Source: Heterohyrax brucei
Taxonomy: Eukaryota > Chordata > Mammalia > Hyracoidea > Procaviidae
NCBI GenBank assembly: GCA_028571685.1
Contig: CM053146.1
Location: 64,637,431-64,701,430 of the forward strand
Direction: 5' to 3'
Length of the DNA stretch: 64,000 nt
Shown here: positions 1 to 10,548 of the stretch, piece by piece
Layout: each line of letters starts with the position of its first letter
Position numbering within the stretch: position 1 is the stretch's first letter
Made by a program: the position numbers and the translations under genes
The notes under the pieces: model-generated
Seen by the model: the letters and a program-made list of their open reading frames with translations, nothing else
The model's database searches: none
What the model was told of the DNA's origin: nothing

Positions 1-855
1 ATGATCATAGTCCACCATCTATATACATCTTCTTGGACCATACACAACCTCTGAATAAAGACAATTATACAGTCATAGTTGCACCTAACATGATACAGTG
101 AGCACAACTAAAACCAAAAACACACTTGCCCTATTTACACATATATTTTATAAGTGAAAGAAACAAGAATATTTGATGCACACATACAAGGCAGAAATAT
201 AACAGTTAACACTCAATTCCATGCCTTTGTCACATGACTGCAACTGTTCTTAGAACTACCTTCTCCCACCACCAATCCCATATTCCCTTTGCCATCAGCT
301 AGTATGTCAGCTCATTGTGGTTCTTTGCCTGGTGCAGTGATCCAACACCTCCTTCCTGGGCAGTATGGGCCATTAGGAGTCATGTCACTAATTGGGTTGC
401 TGTAGTTTTCCACTGACTTTAATCACCAGCCATGGTAATACTGAGAGATGCTCTAAGGGATCATCTGCATTCCAGACATATGCTTCTTTACCTCCAGTAT
501 GTAACACCAGTCTCATTTCTCAGATGACTCACACTAGAAATATGGTAATTTCCTCTCTGTTTCTCAATCCAGAGGCATAAGGAACTCAAAGCGGCCAGGT
601 GACATTCTTACCTTCTAGTTCAATGGAATCACTGTTGTGTCTCCTGGTGGGAGCATTCATCCTTTTGGAATAAAGACCTCTGGTCCTGCAGAGCATAGGG
701 TTGTAGGAACAGGAGGAAAAATTTTATGAGTGGATCACTAGGGGTAATAGCAGTGCCACTCTCATGTCCACCCTTGATTCCTAGATGCATGAATCCTGGC
801 TATGGGAGAAGCAGTGTTATACATTACTATACATTAGGTGCTAGCTTAGAGCATA

Positions 856-1413
856 TGAGGACTGACAATTAAGCTCACGAACTTATCCTAGAAAAAGTGC
901 TACATATCTCATTGCTGAATATCACTATGATCACCTTCAGAGTATTCCCCTTGGAAGCTATGTACTGACGCCAGTGCCTAGTCCACCCTTCAAAGCAATT
1001 TTGGAACTCTTTTTCTGGAATGGTCATCGAAGCTGTTGTTGTATTACCCTTGATGTCTTGAATGTCATCAAAGTGTCTTTCTTTCAATACTTCCTTTATC
1101 TTCGGGTAAAGAAAAAAGTCATCAGGGGCCAGATCAGGTGAGTAGGGAGAGTGTACCAATACAATTATTTGTTTACTATAGTCTAAAAACTCCCTCACAC
1201 ACAACTATACAATTAAGTTTGTGAACCTGGCACTGTACCACCATGTGCAATGGCTATTCCAGAAAGAGTTCCAAAACTTCTTTAAGGGGTAGACTAGGCA
1301 TTGGTTTCACAGCTTCCTAAGGGGAGTACTTCGAAGGTGACCATAGTGATAATCAGCAGTCAGGTACGTAGCCCTCAGAAAATTAAGCTTGCAGACTTAA
1401 TTGTCAAACCTTG
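856..1413. mobile_element. Mariner-type DNA transposon sequence in fold-back arrangement
   Basis: Two partial Tc1/mariner copies lie head-to-head inside the ERVL. The left copy (856 to about 1200) is on the minus strand and encodes the C-terminal part of a mariner transposase. The right copy (about 1199-1413) is on the plus strand and is internally deleted: it has a 5' terminal motif (CAATTAAGTTTGTGAACC near 1210) followed by the same 3' end found in the left copy. The outer ends are inverted (GACAATTAAG at 863-872; CTTAATTGTC at 1396-1405) and abut TA dinucleotides at 854-855 and 1414-1415, the mariner target. Confidence 0.75.
875..1204 (-). pseudogene. Mariner transposase C-terminal fragment
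   Basis: The 109-codon minus-strand open frame contains HSPYSPDLAPDDFFLYPK, the signature around the last aspartate of the DD34D catalytic triad of mariner transposases. It is followed by a Leu-Lys-Glu-Arg-His-Phe-Asp-Asp-Ile stretch typical of the C-terminal part. A full mariner transposase is about 340-350 residues. The DNA-binding domain and the first two catalytic aspartates are absent, so this is a remnant. The absence of stops over 109 codons suggests it is not extremely old. Confidence 0.8.
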
Positions 1414-1415
1414 TA

Positions 1416-2048
1416 TGCAGCTGACTGGAGAATGATGCCCCAACCCTGCAAGGCGTCTTTAGAAGGTCACTGCATCATTCTATCAAGCCAGCTGCTTCAG
1501 GATTATGGGTAAACCAACTGAATTCAGTGAGCAGAGGCCCACCGCTGCACTCCATTTGCTGTAAAGTGAGTTCCCTGATCTGAGGCAAAGCTATGTGGGA
1601 TACCATGAATTTCAACGATCAAGTATATACAATGCCATGTTCTGTGGAAATCAGTTATCCTCTTTCCCTAGCTACTCTCATCATTGCCTCATGGGCTTAT
1701 GAACAAAATGGCCATGGTGCCAGGTATGGAGGTTAGGCGAGGGCTTACGAGCATGGACTTCCACTCACCAAGGCCACCTTACCTACAGCTGCTGCACAGT
1801 GCCCAGTCTGCCAGCTGCAGAGATCAGCACTGAGTCTCCAGTATGGTAAGGCATTGACGGTGGTAAGGTATTCTGTAAACCCATGAATGTTAGTTTTGAT
1901 GAAAGCATTGTTTTCACGGAAGGCAAATGTATGGCTACAGTTAAGCATTCATTCCAATAAGAACAAAACACTGCCATTTCCATGACAGAAGTGGGCCCAT
2001 GTAATCAGCCTCCTATCAAGATACTGGCTAATCATCTCAAGGAATGGT
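1416..2048 (-). pseudogene. ERVL integrase-like pol fragment, broken
   Basis: On the minus strand this segment carries degraded integrase-like peptide, including a short open stretch at 1745-1948 with a recognisable His-Gly-Phe/Leu-Thr-Glu type patch. Stops and frameshifts interrupt it, and the right side is cut at about 2049 by an L1 fragment, after which pol resumes near 2742 with some pol sequence missing. It belongs to ERVL copy 1 and cannot encode an enzyme. Confidence 0.6.
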
Positions 2049-2049
2049 A

Positions 2050-2741
2050 CCATACATCCTACACTGCTGGTGGGATTGCACAATTGTACAGTCTCTCTGG
2101 AAAACAATCTAGTACTTCCTTAAAAAGCTAGAAATAGATATACCATTTGATTCAGTAATCCCACTGCTTGGAACATATCCTGCAGAACCAAGGGCAGTCA
2201 TACGAACAGACACGTGCACAAGAATGCTTACTACAGCCCAGTCCACAATAGCTAAAAGATGGAATCAACTCAGATACCCAACAACAGATGAATGGATAAA
2301 CAAACTATGGTACATACACTCAATGGAACACGATGCAGTGATAAAGAGCAATGATTTTAGAAAGCATCTCATAACCTGGTTTCAATTGGAAGACATTAAA
2401 CTGAGTGAAATCAGTCAGTGGCGCAAAGACAAATATTGTATGAGATCCCTACTATAATGACTTAAAAACAGACTCATATACATAAGAAAAGACTCTTTGA
2501 CAGCTGTGAGGGAAGGGAGTGAGGGAGAGGGCTAGTCATAGATTAGACAGTTGATAGAAATTTGGTTGGGGTGAAAGCAGTGACAGCACACAGTAGAAAG
2601 ATCAACTTAACTGGACTTCAACATAAACTGAAAACTCTTCTGATCTTAACCCAAATTGTAAGGATAGAGTAGCAGGGGCCAGGGTTGAGGGACCATGTTC
2701 TCAAGGGACATCGAGGCCAACTGGCATAACTAGCCTACTGC
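2050..2741 (+). mobile_element. L1 3'-end fragment
   Basis: This block matches the L1 copy at 35499-37421 over most of its length, including CCAACAACAGATGAATGGAT (2278-2297), the AACTGGACTTCA patch and the GGACATCGAGGCCAACT patch. It therefore derives from the 3' part of an L1, including 3' UTR. It has no complete ORF and replaces part of the ERVL pol sequence. Confidence 0.7.
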
Positions 2742-4800
2742 AGCTTACATGTGCCTTCAAGTCCTGCTCAGGCCCACTCTTGTATATACTGCCTCCTTTT
2801 AGTGATCAAGCACATCCAACTTTATGGCTTTGTGGGTCAGCCAACCCCCAGTTCATGGCATGCACCTCAAGCCTCATGGTGACTTGGTGGCCCACGGTTA
2901 ATTGTTCAGTCTCATTGTTAAGTCCCAATGACAAGCCAAAAGCTGTTTCTGAAAAAGGAGAGTAATTATCTACTGAGGATGGCAGGGCCCTGTTGCAAAA
3001 TCCTAAGTATTTATGCTGTAATTCACTACACAGGGCTCTGTTTCAAAATCCTAAGTATTTATGCTGTAATTCACTAACAGGGGTCTACCAAAGACTCCAA
3101 ATAGCATCTCCATCTACCATAGACACTTCAAGCACCATTAGACAAGTTGGATTTCATGGCCCAAGTGGTACTGCTGCTCACATGGCAGGCTCAACTCTAA
3201 ACTAGACTTTGAGTCACTTGATAAGAAGGGCAAAGTAACACACCTAAATGAAGGCTATGTTGCCTGTAAAATCCCGAGACCCACTAGCATTGGGCCTCCT
3301 CTGTTACAGGAGGGGCAATAACTTATCCCTCATGTTAGAAAGAATATCTTGGCATGTCCCACACCACTGGATCTCTAGAAATTTCACTGATGTAGAAGGT
3401 GGCTCAATTTTTGTGAAATTAACTTCCCACCCTCTAGCCTGCCAATGTTTTACCAGTAAGTCCAGAGTCATTTACACTTCTTCCTAAGTCCTTCAAAAGA
3501 GGTATGGAGAAAAAGGCATCAGTCAGATCAGTGCCTGCACAGTAGGTATCAGAAATGCATTAATTTGCATGAGGAATAAAACTACATCTGGAACGGTAGC
3601 TGTAATTGTGTCACCAGCAGGCTACTTGTGACAGTCATTCTCCAAGATCCATTTGTTTTCTTGCACAGGTAAAATTGGCATGCAGACTGGGGATGTGGCG
3701 GGTATCAAATCTTTGATGGTAGCAGTAATCTCTGCAATTGTTCCAGGAATGTGATATTGCTTTTGGTTTACTGTTTTCCTAAGTAGGAACAGTTTTAATG
3801 GATCCTACTTGGCTTTTCCTAAGGTAACAGCACTTAGCCTGCTTGTCAGGGATCCAATGTCAGGGGTTCTGCAAGTTGCTGAGTGTATCTATTCCCATTA
3901 TGTATTCTGGAACTGGAGGAATCACTACAGTATTCCATATTAACAGACCCACTGTGAGATGAATTTGAACTACGACTGTATCAATAGCCTGATTTCCGTA
4001 TGTTCTCACTCTGACTGGTAGGACACTGCTGTTTTCAGTCTCCTGGAATTAGTAGAGTCAGTTTAGAGCTAGTATCTAGTAATCTCTGAAGTCTGATTCT
4101 TTTTCCCCCAATGAACAGCTACTCTACTACTAAAAGGCCACAGATCCCTTTGGAAAGCACAAAAGAAAGATTAACAGGATAAATTTTGGGCAGTGTAATG
4201 ATCTCTCTTCATGGGGACCTGGCCTGCCCTTCGTTTAAAGGGGCTGTATGTCTGTAAACTAGCTCAAGTTTGTGACTTGACTGAGGAGCCTTTCTCTCTA
4301 CTCTGGTGATGGAAGACAGACTGCTGTCCTCTTGACCTAAGATTGCTCCCTTTGTATAGATCAAGTAAACAGCAGATTTCCTAATTTCACTCCTAGGAAC
4401 ACCATGACGAAGTATGCAACACCCTAAGTCCATACAAGTCAGACTTCTGATTATTGCTTTGACTCCACAGTCCATCACGGTAACCATGCCAATCTTGTCT
4501 TTGTTGACTGAGTGCCATCACTTGACCCCTACTACTACTACTGGGTTCAATCAGCCCCATCATAGTTAGGTATCTTATTATAGTTAAGGAAGTTCCCACT
4601 GTCAAATTTGACTTACATAAAATAGTAATGACAGCAAACTTCAAGGATACTGGGATTCCCTTGACGAATTTGTACCTCACCATTGTAGTAAAAGGTGTGT
4701 CTTCTGGGCACTCCACGCATGGGCATATGGGTGTCATCTGGTAAGTTCATTCTAACATGCCTGAGCCTTTGGATACATTCTTCTACAGTATACTAAGGCA
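2742..4800 (-). pseudogene. ERVL RNase H/reverse transcriptase/protease-like pol remnant
   Basis: The minus strand carries decayed pol of ERVL copy 1. Comparison with the parallel segment of copy 2 (7115-8600) shows the same succession of patches, for example the block around 3640-3790 against 7500-7660. Copy 1 lacks the reverse transcriptase active-site section, with the loss near 3486-3493, whereas copy 2 retains it. A tandem duplication lies at 2983-3078. Many stops are present, and only short open stretches such as 4393-4737 survive by chance. Confidence 0.65.
2983..3078. repeat. Tandem duplication, about 48-bp unit x2
   Basis: Two adjacent copies each contain the core CAAAATCCTAAGTATTTATG. 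They start with CAGGGCCCTG (2983) and CAGGGCTCTG (3031) and differ at only a few positions. They sit inside the ERVL pol remnant. Confidence 0.9.
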
Positions 4801-5753
4801 GGTCTAGTAATTGCTTTAGTGTAGGCCATCACGCAATCTATGCTTCAGTGACTCAACGAAATAAACTATTAGATACTTTTATAACCTCTGGAGCTGAAAG
4901 AGTAAATGAAGAATCTGTGCTTAGTAGCCCCATATCAATATACTCAGACTGAACTACCTTCATGTTCCTTGCACCAATATCTCATGCCCTTAACAGCCAT
5001 CCCCACACATACTTCCCAGGTCTGTTTGTATACATTAAAAAATCAAGCAATTCTTTCAGAGTATAGAGTATCTCCTCTGGGTCACACTTTGCACTTCACC
5101 TTTTGGGGCTTGCTGAGACTTAATACTAGTTACAGGTCTAGAAGCCAAAATGGATGGCAGGGATGTGTTTTCAGAACACTCAGCATTGTCTTGTAAGGTG
5201 ATGTGCCAAGCAGTGACACAGACTAAGGCTCTTTACACATCTGGGTTAATCTCATTAGATGTGTTTGGAAGGGCAAACAGTTTTACCTGGGGAAGAAAGC
5301 TTAGCAGACAAAGATGGCATAATCTCTTCAAGTGGGAGTGGGGAGGCTAGTTCTGTTGGCAGAAGTGATTCAACAGAATTTAGGGGTCAATGTGTTCAGA
5401 TCCTCATTACATGTCCATATGACCCAATCTCAAGTTTCAGGATGCCATTTCTTCCCAGTCAACATCCTCACCTTAACTTTATATACTACTCACGGCTGGG
5501 AATTCAGCTGGTATCATTTAGTCACTCTTAAAATAAGACACAGGGTTTGCTTTTCAGCAAAACATCAGCTATTACTATAAGAAATAGGCTATCAAGGTAC
5601 AATTGGAAACTTTGAGGTCATTTACTCAGCAATTGAACTTTGACTTTGAAGCCCCGGGCCCATCTCTTTCTTCCATCACTTTTTCCAGTGAAAGTAGGAC
5701 CAACCAACCAGGTTCCTTATACTTCTCATTACGACAAAATTGTAGAAAGGTAT

Positions 5754-6321
5754 TGTGGTGGTCAGGATTATGTCAACTTGGCTACTCCATGTTTGGTTGC
5801 TGTATTAAGTGGCAGGGTGGTGCCTGTGGTGGCTTCCCACCCCTCAGTTCTCTTTTCCCCACCTTCTACCACCTACTGCTGGTCTGCTCACAAAGCTAGC
5901 AGCTCCTGTTCTCTTCTGGCGTCTGGTTTCTAGACTTGAACTAGCAGCTGTTGGATTCATGAACCCTTACAGCTGACGCTTGAGTCCTGTTCCCTGACCT
6001 GCCAATCCTGGGTTCGCCACCCTCTGCAGCTCCATCTCGCCACTAGCTGGGGATCCACTGACCTACACAACCAGTGATCTAGAACTTTGGTCTCTGACCT
6101 GCTGACCCTGGGTTCACCAGCTTCCATGGCCACTTAAGGCTTGTGCCAGGATTTGTGATGTTCGGCTTCTGCAACTGAATGAGCTGTTTTCTACACATAT
6201 ATATATGTATATATATGCATGTGTGTATATATATCTTTCCTTGTACTTTATATGTATAAATCTTTCCTTGTACATACATGTGTTACTGGTTTTGCTTCCC
6301 TAGAAAACCCAGTCTAAGACG
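5754..6321 (+). mobile_element. Solo LTR (ERVL/MLT2-like) nested in ERVL copy 1
   Basis: A 568-bp LTR-like block begins TGTGGTGGTCAGGATTATGT and ends CCCAGTCTAAGACG. It is flanked by a perfect 5-bp duplication, GGTAT, at 5749-5753 and 6322-6326. Removing it rejoins gag-like sequence of the host provirus. It lies in the opposite orientation to the host. A TA-rich stretch (6196-6232) lies near its 3' end. With no internal region, it is the recombination product of a complete provirus. Confidence 0.85.
6196..6232. repeat. TA/TG-rich microsatellite
   Basis: An ACATATATATATGTATATATATGC-like low-complexity run inside the nested solo LTR; probably length-variable. Confidence 0.7.
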
Positions 6322-6549
6322 GGTATCAAACACAGGCTCACCCAGAGCCTTGCCTTTTACCAACACTCGATCTATTGGTGGTGATATTTTGTGTATTTCT
6401 ATTGCCACCTCATTACCATGGACTAGCCATGTTATCTTTACTACTAGAAGCAGAGTCATCAACATCTTTAAGACTAAACAGACTTGAGAACCAATTTAGA
6501 AAAGGCACTCTTAATATTTTGTTCCTTTAATATCATTCTTGGTACCAAA

Positions 6550-7114
6550 TGTCTTAGGCTGGGTTCTCTAAAGAAGGAAAATAAGTAAAGCTTACAAATA
6601 TGTATCTATAGAGAGAAAGATTCATATTAAGGAAAGGACTCACTTCTTGTAGATGCTGAGAAGTTCCTAGTCCTTGTGTTAGGCTGGGGGCTTCTCTCAA
6701 CTCACATAACTGAATAGGCTGGCAAACCCAGGACTGACAGCTCCAACAGTAGGGCTCTGGCTCATATGCTCATAGACTGATGAATTTCAAGACTGGTAGG
6801 CAAGGTGGCAGGTGAGCTGCTAGCCTAAGTTATAAGATATACAGGTCAGGCAAACAGGAGCCAGCTATGGGACCTAGAGTAAGGAAAAGTCCAAGAGCCT
6901 TGTCAGAAAGTCCACCTATATTGGCAGTAGGCCACACCCCCAAGGAAAAATCCTTTAAATTGACTGGCTTCTCACAGCAGATCTCATCATGAAGGTGATT
7001 ACATTACATGAAATCTCATCATCGAGAGATCATTATACAATTGTCAAACTACATAACTGCCAAACTACTGAGAATTATGGCCCAGTCAAGTTGACACACA
7101 ACCTTACCATGACA
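6550..7114 (-). mobile_element. 5' LTR of ERVL copy 1 (MLT2-like)
   Basis: Read on the plus strand, the block starts TGTCTTAGGCTGGGTTCTCT and ends near AAGTTGACACACAACC...CATGACA, the reverse complement of an MLT2-type LTR (TGTCA...GTCAACTTGAC...CCTAAGACA). Next to it, CATTTGGTACCAAG on the minus strand (about 6537-6551) sits where the primer binding site should be. The right edge at 7114 abuts pol of ERVL copy 2 exactly, which implies that copy 1 inserted into copy 2. Confidence 0.75.
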
Positions 7115-7171
7115 CAAATAGCTTCGCCAAAAGTGCTAAGTAGTTGCTATTCCTTGAACATTACACCCAAT

Positions 7172-8100
7172 CAGCATAATGTCATCAATGTAATGGACCA
7201 CCACGGTGTCTGGAATGGAAAGGTGGATCAAAGTCCTTGAGGACTAAATTATGACATTAGGCTGAAAAACTGAACTATGTCTGAGTGAGGCAATTATGGT
7301 GTATTGCTGGCTTTGCCAGCTAGAAGCAAGGTATTTCTGGTGTATTTATGAAGATAATGAGGAAAAAGCATTTACCAGATCACTAACTGTATAGTAGGTA
7401 CCAGCAGATATGTTAATTTGTTCATACAAGGTAATCATATCTGGAACAGCAGACGTAATCGGAGCCATCAACCACTGACATTTATGGAAACCTATAATCA
7501 TTCTTTAAGATCCACCTGTTTTCTCCAGAGGTCAAACAGGCAAACTGAACAGGGATGTGGTAGGACTCACCACATTTGCAACCTCCAAGTTTTTGACAGT
7601 AACAATTATCCTGCTTTAATCCATCCAGGAACGTGATAGAGTTTAGTTTACTATTTTCCTAGGTACAGGCAGTTCCAGTGGCTTCCACTGAGCTTTGGCT
7701 ATCATAATGACCCTCATTCCATAGGTCAGAGAATCAATGTGGCAATTGCACCAGTAGCTGAGTATGTCTATTCCAATTATGCGTTCTAGAATCGGGAAAA
7801 CCACCACAAAATGGGCTCAGGGACTCACTGGACCCACTAAGAGATGAATCTGATTTAAAACTCCATTGGTCACCTGACCTTCTTAAGCCTTTATTCTGGC
7901 AGGTAGACAACAGTGATGTTTTGGGTCTCCTGGAATTATTGTCAACTCAAAGCTAGTGTCCAATAATCCCTGAAAAGTCTGATTATTTCTTTTTCTCCAA
8001 TGTACAATCACCACAGTAAAAGGCAATTGGTGCCTTTGGGGAAGACTGGAAGAAAGACTAATAGGTTAAGATTTTAGTAGTCTTTTGGTGGAGTCCTTTC
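7172..8100 (-). pseudogene. ERVL reverse transcriptase/protease-like remnant with Y-I-D-D box
   Basis: The minus-strand translation near 7172-7210 gives the hydrophobic-Y-I-D-D-hydrophobic signature of retroviral reverse transcriptase (box at 7181-7192). Upstream in gene order, the region to about 8100 is homologous to 3500-4150 of copy 1. Frameshifts and stops break all frames. Confidence 0.65.
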
Positions 8101-9495
8101 TCAAAGAGACTTCAAGGGGTTGTGAGTTTGTAATTAATTTGGGAATTGGCTGAAGGGCTATGACTCTGTTTTAGCGATTCAAATAAAATTTCTGGTCACT
8201 GGGCCTAGAAGTTTTCTGCTTTTACAAATCAAGTAAGAATTTCATGGTCTGTCTAAGTTCTCTTCTGGGCATACCATGATCAACTGTAACACCCTAAGGT
8301 TACAAGTCAGACTACACTGATCACTGTTTTTACTCTGCTGTCAATTACATGACAATGGACACCTTGTCCTTTGCAGTTAAATGCTACCACTTAACCTCTG
8401 ATATCCCTGGGTCCCATTATCTCCACTACATCTAAAGATCCCAGGTGAGCTGCATCCATTCCCACTGTAATTTGTAACCTAAAAAGACAAGTGCCACAGA
8501 GAATTTCCAGGATCCTAGGGCTCCCCTTTCAAACTTACTGGTCAGTCATGGTGAAAGGTGTGTTCTCTGAAACCTGCCAGGGTAGGTGAGCAGGTTTTAC
8601 AGGATAAATCCACAACATTCTAATCTCCCTAAGCCTTTGGACACTCTACAATACAGCAAGGCATTCTGGCATTTCAACTTCCTTTATTACAGCACTTTTT
8701 GGTCTACCTTTTGGCCAACCAGCCAAGTGAACTCTCAGATCCCTGCCTGATCTTTCAAGCTACAACACTAAACCAAGAATGTCCGCTTAGTGGGCCCGTA
8801 TCAATAAATACAGCCTGCTCCAACTTTATCTCACACCTTTAGTATCTATTCTGATACGTATTCCCCAGATTTCTATCTGTATAAATTGAAAAATATCATG
8901 CAGTTCTTTTGGAGTGTAACCCTCTTCTTCACAGGTTACACTCTGCACCTCACCCTTCAGTTACAGAAGCAAAGAGGGGTGGATAAAAAGATCCTGATAA
9001 AAAGAGAGGTGTCTTGATGTCCTGGGGCAAATCAAGGTTAACTTCCTTAGTTAGAGTTGCAAGGGCTCCTTCTACTAAGAAGACTCAGCAGAATTTAGCA
9101 GTTCAATGTCCCCAGTTTCATCAGAATCTGTACATATGCCCTCATTCCAATTTTCAGGATCTTATTCCTTCCCAACCCATGCCCTCATTCACTGGATAAA
9201 GCTTTGGGCTTGGCTTTTAGCAATCTCAGCTCTGCTGCTACAAGGAATAAGGGGTATTTTTCAAGACAGATACAGAAACCTACAGGTTATTTATGCAGCA
9301 CTTGTGCTGGCAATTTGAAGTCCTAAGCACATCCCTTTCCTTCTCTACTCTTTCTAGCAGAGTTAGTAATGAAAATTCAACTTCATTATACTACTCTGAC
9401 AAAAATATTCTAAAGTATAAAATATGTAGTCACCCAGACATCACCTTTTCTAAGTATTTTATTAGGAGTATCTAGTGGTATTTTGCTATCTGTAT

Positions 9496-9662
9496 GGAAA
9501 CCCTGTTGTGTAGTTAAGTGCTACAGCTGCTCACTAAATGGTTAACAGTTCAGATCCATCAGGTGCTCCTTCCCTGGAAACTCCACGGGGCAGTTCTTCT
9601 CTGTTGCTATATGGTGACTATGAGTAGGAATCAACTCAACAGCAGTGGGGTTGGTTTGCTGT
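9496..9662 (+). mobile_element. AfroSINE, short form
   Basis: Head GGAAACCCTGTTGTGTAGTTAAG, a B-box-like CAGTTCAGATCCATCAGG and tail TATGAGTAGGAATCAACTCAACAGCAGTGGG. Inserted in ERVL copy 2. Confidence 0.9.
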
Positions 9663-9838
9663 TTGGCTGTTGTCATCTCACACCATGGATTATGAGTACC
9701 CTATTTACCACTGGAAATAGAGGCATTAGTGCTTTAAGTTTAATCAGACTACAAAGAACTAATTCTAGAAACCTTAGAACCAATGCCAAAACTTCATCCT
9801 TATGACTGTGTTTCAACAGAACCACTCTCTACCAAAAT

Positions 9839-10256
9839 CAGTATCTGTCAGGGTTCTCTAGAGAAAGAGACCTAGCAGAAGATATATATCTGTAATCACG
9901 TATCACTATACATAGATGGGAAAACATGACCTATTTTGAGGAATTAGCTCACGCGGTTGTGAATCTGCCAAGTCTGAAATCTGTAGAGCAAGCAAGCAAG
10001 CTAGAAACTAAGCAGAAGTTGACACTGCATTTCTTGATGCAGAATTTCTTCTCCACGCAACCTCAGTTTTTGCTCTTAAGGCCTTCAATTGTTTGGATGC
10101 CACCTACACCCATTATAAAGGGTAATATCCTTTAAAGTTAACTAATTGTAGATAATTAGCACCTTTATAAAATATCTTCATAGCAACACCTAAATACTTG
10201 ATAAGTAACTGTGCACTTTAGCCTAGACAAGTTGATACGTAAAGTTGAACATCACA
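9839..10256 (-). mobile_element. 5' LTR of ERVL copy 2 (MLT2-like)
   Basis: The plus-strand reading starts TATCTGTCAGGGTTCTCTAG and ends GACAAGTTGATACGTAAAGT...CATCACA, the reverse complement of an MLT2-type LTR. It abuts the gag end of copy 2. It differs substantially from the LTR at 6550-7114, so the two proviruses belong to different subfamilies. Confidence 0.8.
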
Positions 10257-10330
10257 CCACTGAATCATACACTTTTAAATGGTTAAGTGGATGTTTTGTG
10301 AGTTTTACCTCAAAAAGAAAAACAAAACTC
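10257..10330 (+). mobile_element. L1 3'-terminal fragment
   Basis: ACTGAATCATACACTTTTAA followed by a GGTTAAGTGGATGTTTTGTG...TTTTACCTC pattern and an A-rich end is the familiar 3' terminus of older mammalian L1 elements. Confidence 0.6.
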
Positions 10331-10379
10331 CCTGTTGACTCTCTTTCAACATTTACTGGGTATTTATGGCATTAAAGTG

Positions 10380-10548
10380 CTGTGGTGGTACACTGGTTAA
10401 AAGCTACGACTGCTAACTAACCAAAAGGTTGGCAGTTCAAACCCACAAGCTGCTGCTTAACCCTATGGGGAAGTTCTGCTCTGTCGTATAGGGTTGCAAG
10501 GAGCTGCAACTGACTCTTGTGGCCATGGCTTTGGGGTTTTATTTTCTT
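10380..10548 (+). mobile_element. AfroSINE, degraded
   Basis: GTGGTGGTACACTGGTTAAA head, CAACCAAAAGGTTGGCAGTT-type box region and CTATGGGGAAGTTCTGCTCT middle. The tail is degraded (CAAGGAGCTGCAACTGACTC). Confidence 0.85.

Larger units (their letters stand above)
1..7114 (-). mobile_element. ERVL-type provirus (copy 1), 5' LTR plus decayed internal region
   Basis: This is an endogenous retrovirus of the ERVL class lying on the minus strand. The 5' LTR is at the right end (6550-7114) and the internal region runs leftward past the window edge. In order leftward from the LTR come the primer-binding-site area (about 6535-6549), gag-like sequence (6322-6549 and about 4900-5753), protease/RT/RNase H-like pol (about 2742-4800), integrase-like sequence (1416-2048), and the post-pol internal region (1-855). 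Every reading frame is broken by stops and frameshifts. The region is interrupted by mariner sequence (856-1413), an L1 tail (about 2050-2741) and a solo LTR (5754-6321). The 3' LTR is not in the window. Identification rests on recognised ERVL pol segments; the exact subfamily is unknown. Confidence 0.8.
7115..9838 (-). mobile_element. ERVL-type provirus (copy 2), internal region
   Basis: This is a second decayed ERVL internal region in the same minus orientation. From right to left it runs from gag-like sequence (about 8700-9838) into protease and reverse transcriptase. It stops abruptly at 7115 in the RT gene, where the LTR of copy 1 begins. The RT active-site box reads Tyr-Ile-Asp-Asp on the minus strand at 7181-7192. 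Many stops and frameshifts show it is inactive. An AfroSINE (9496-9662) interrupts the gag side. Confidence 0.75.

Noticed and set aside
392-580. Short ORF at the left end
   Set aside because: It runs antisense to ERVL internal sequence and shows no domain.
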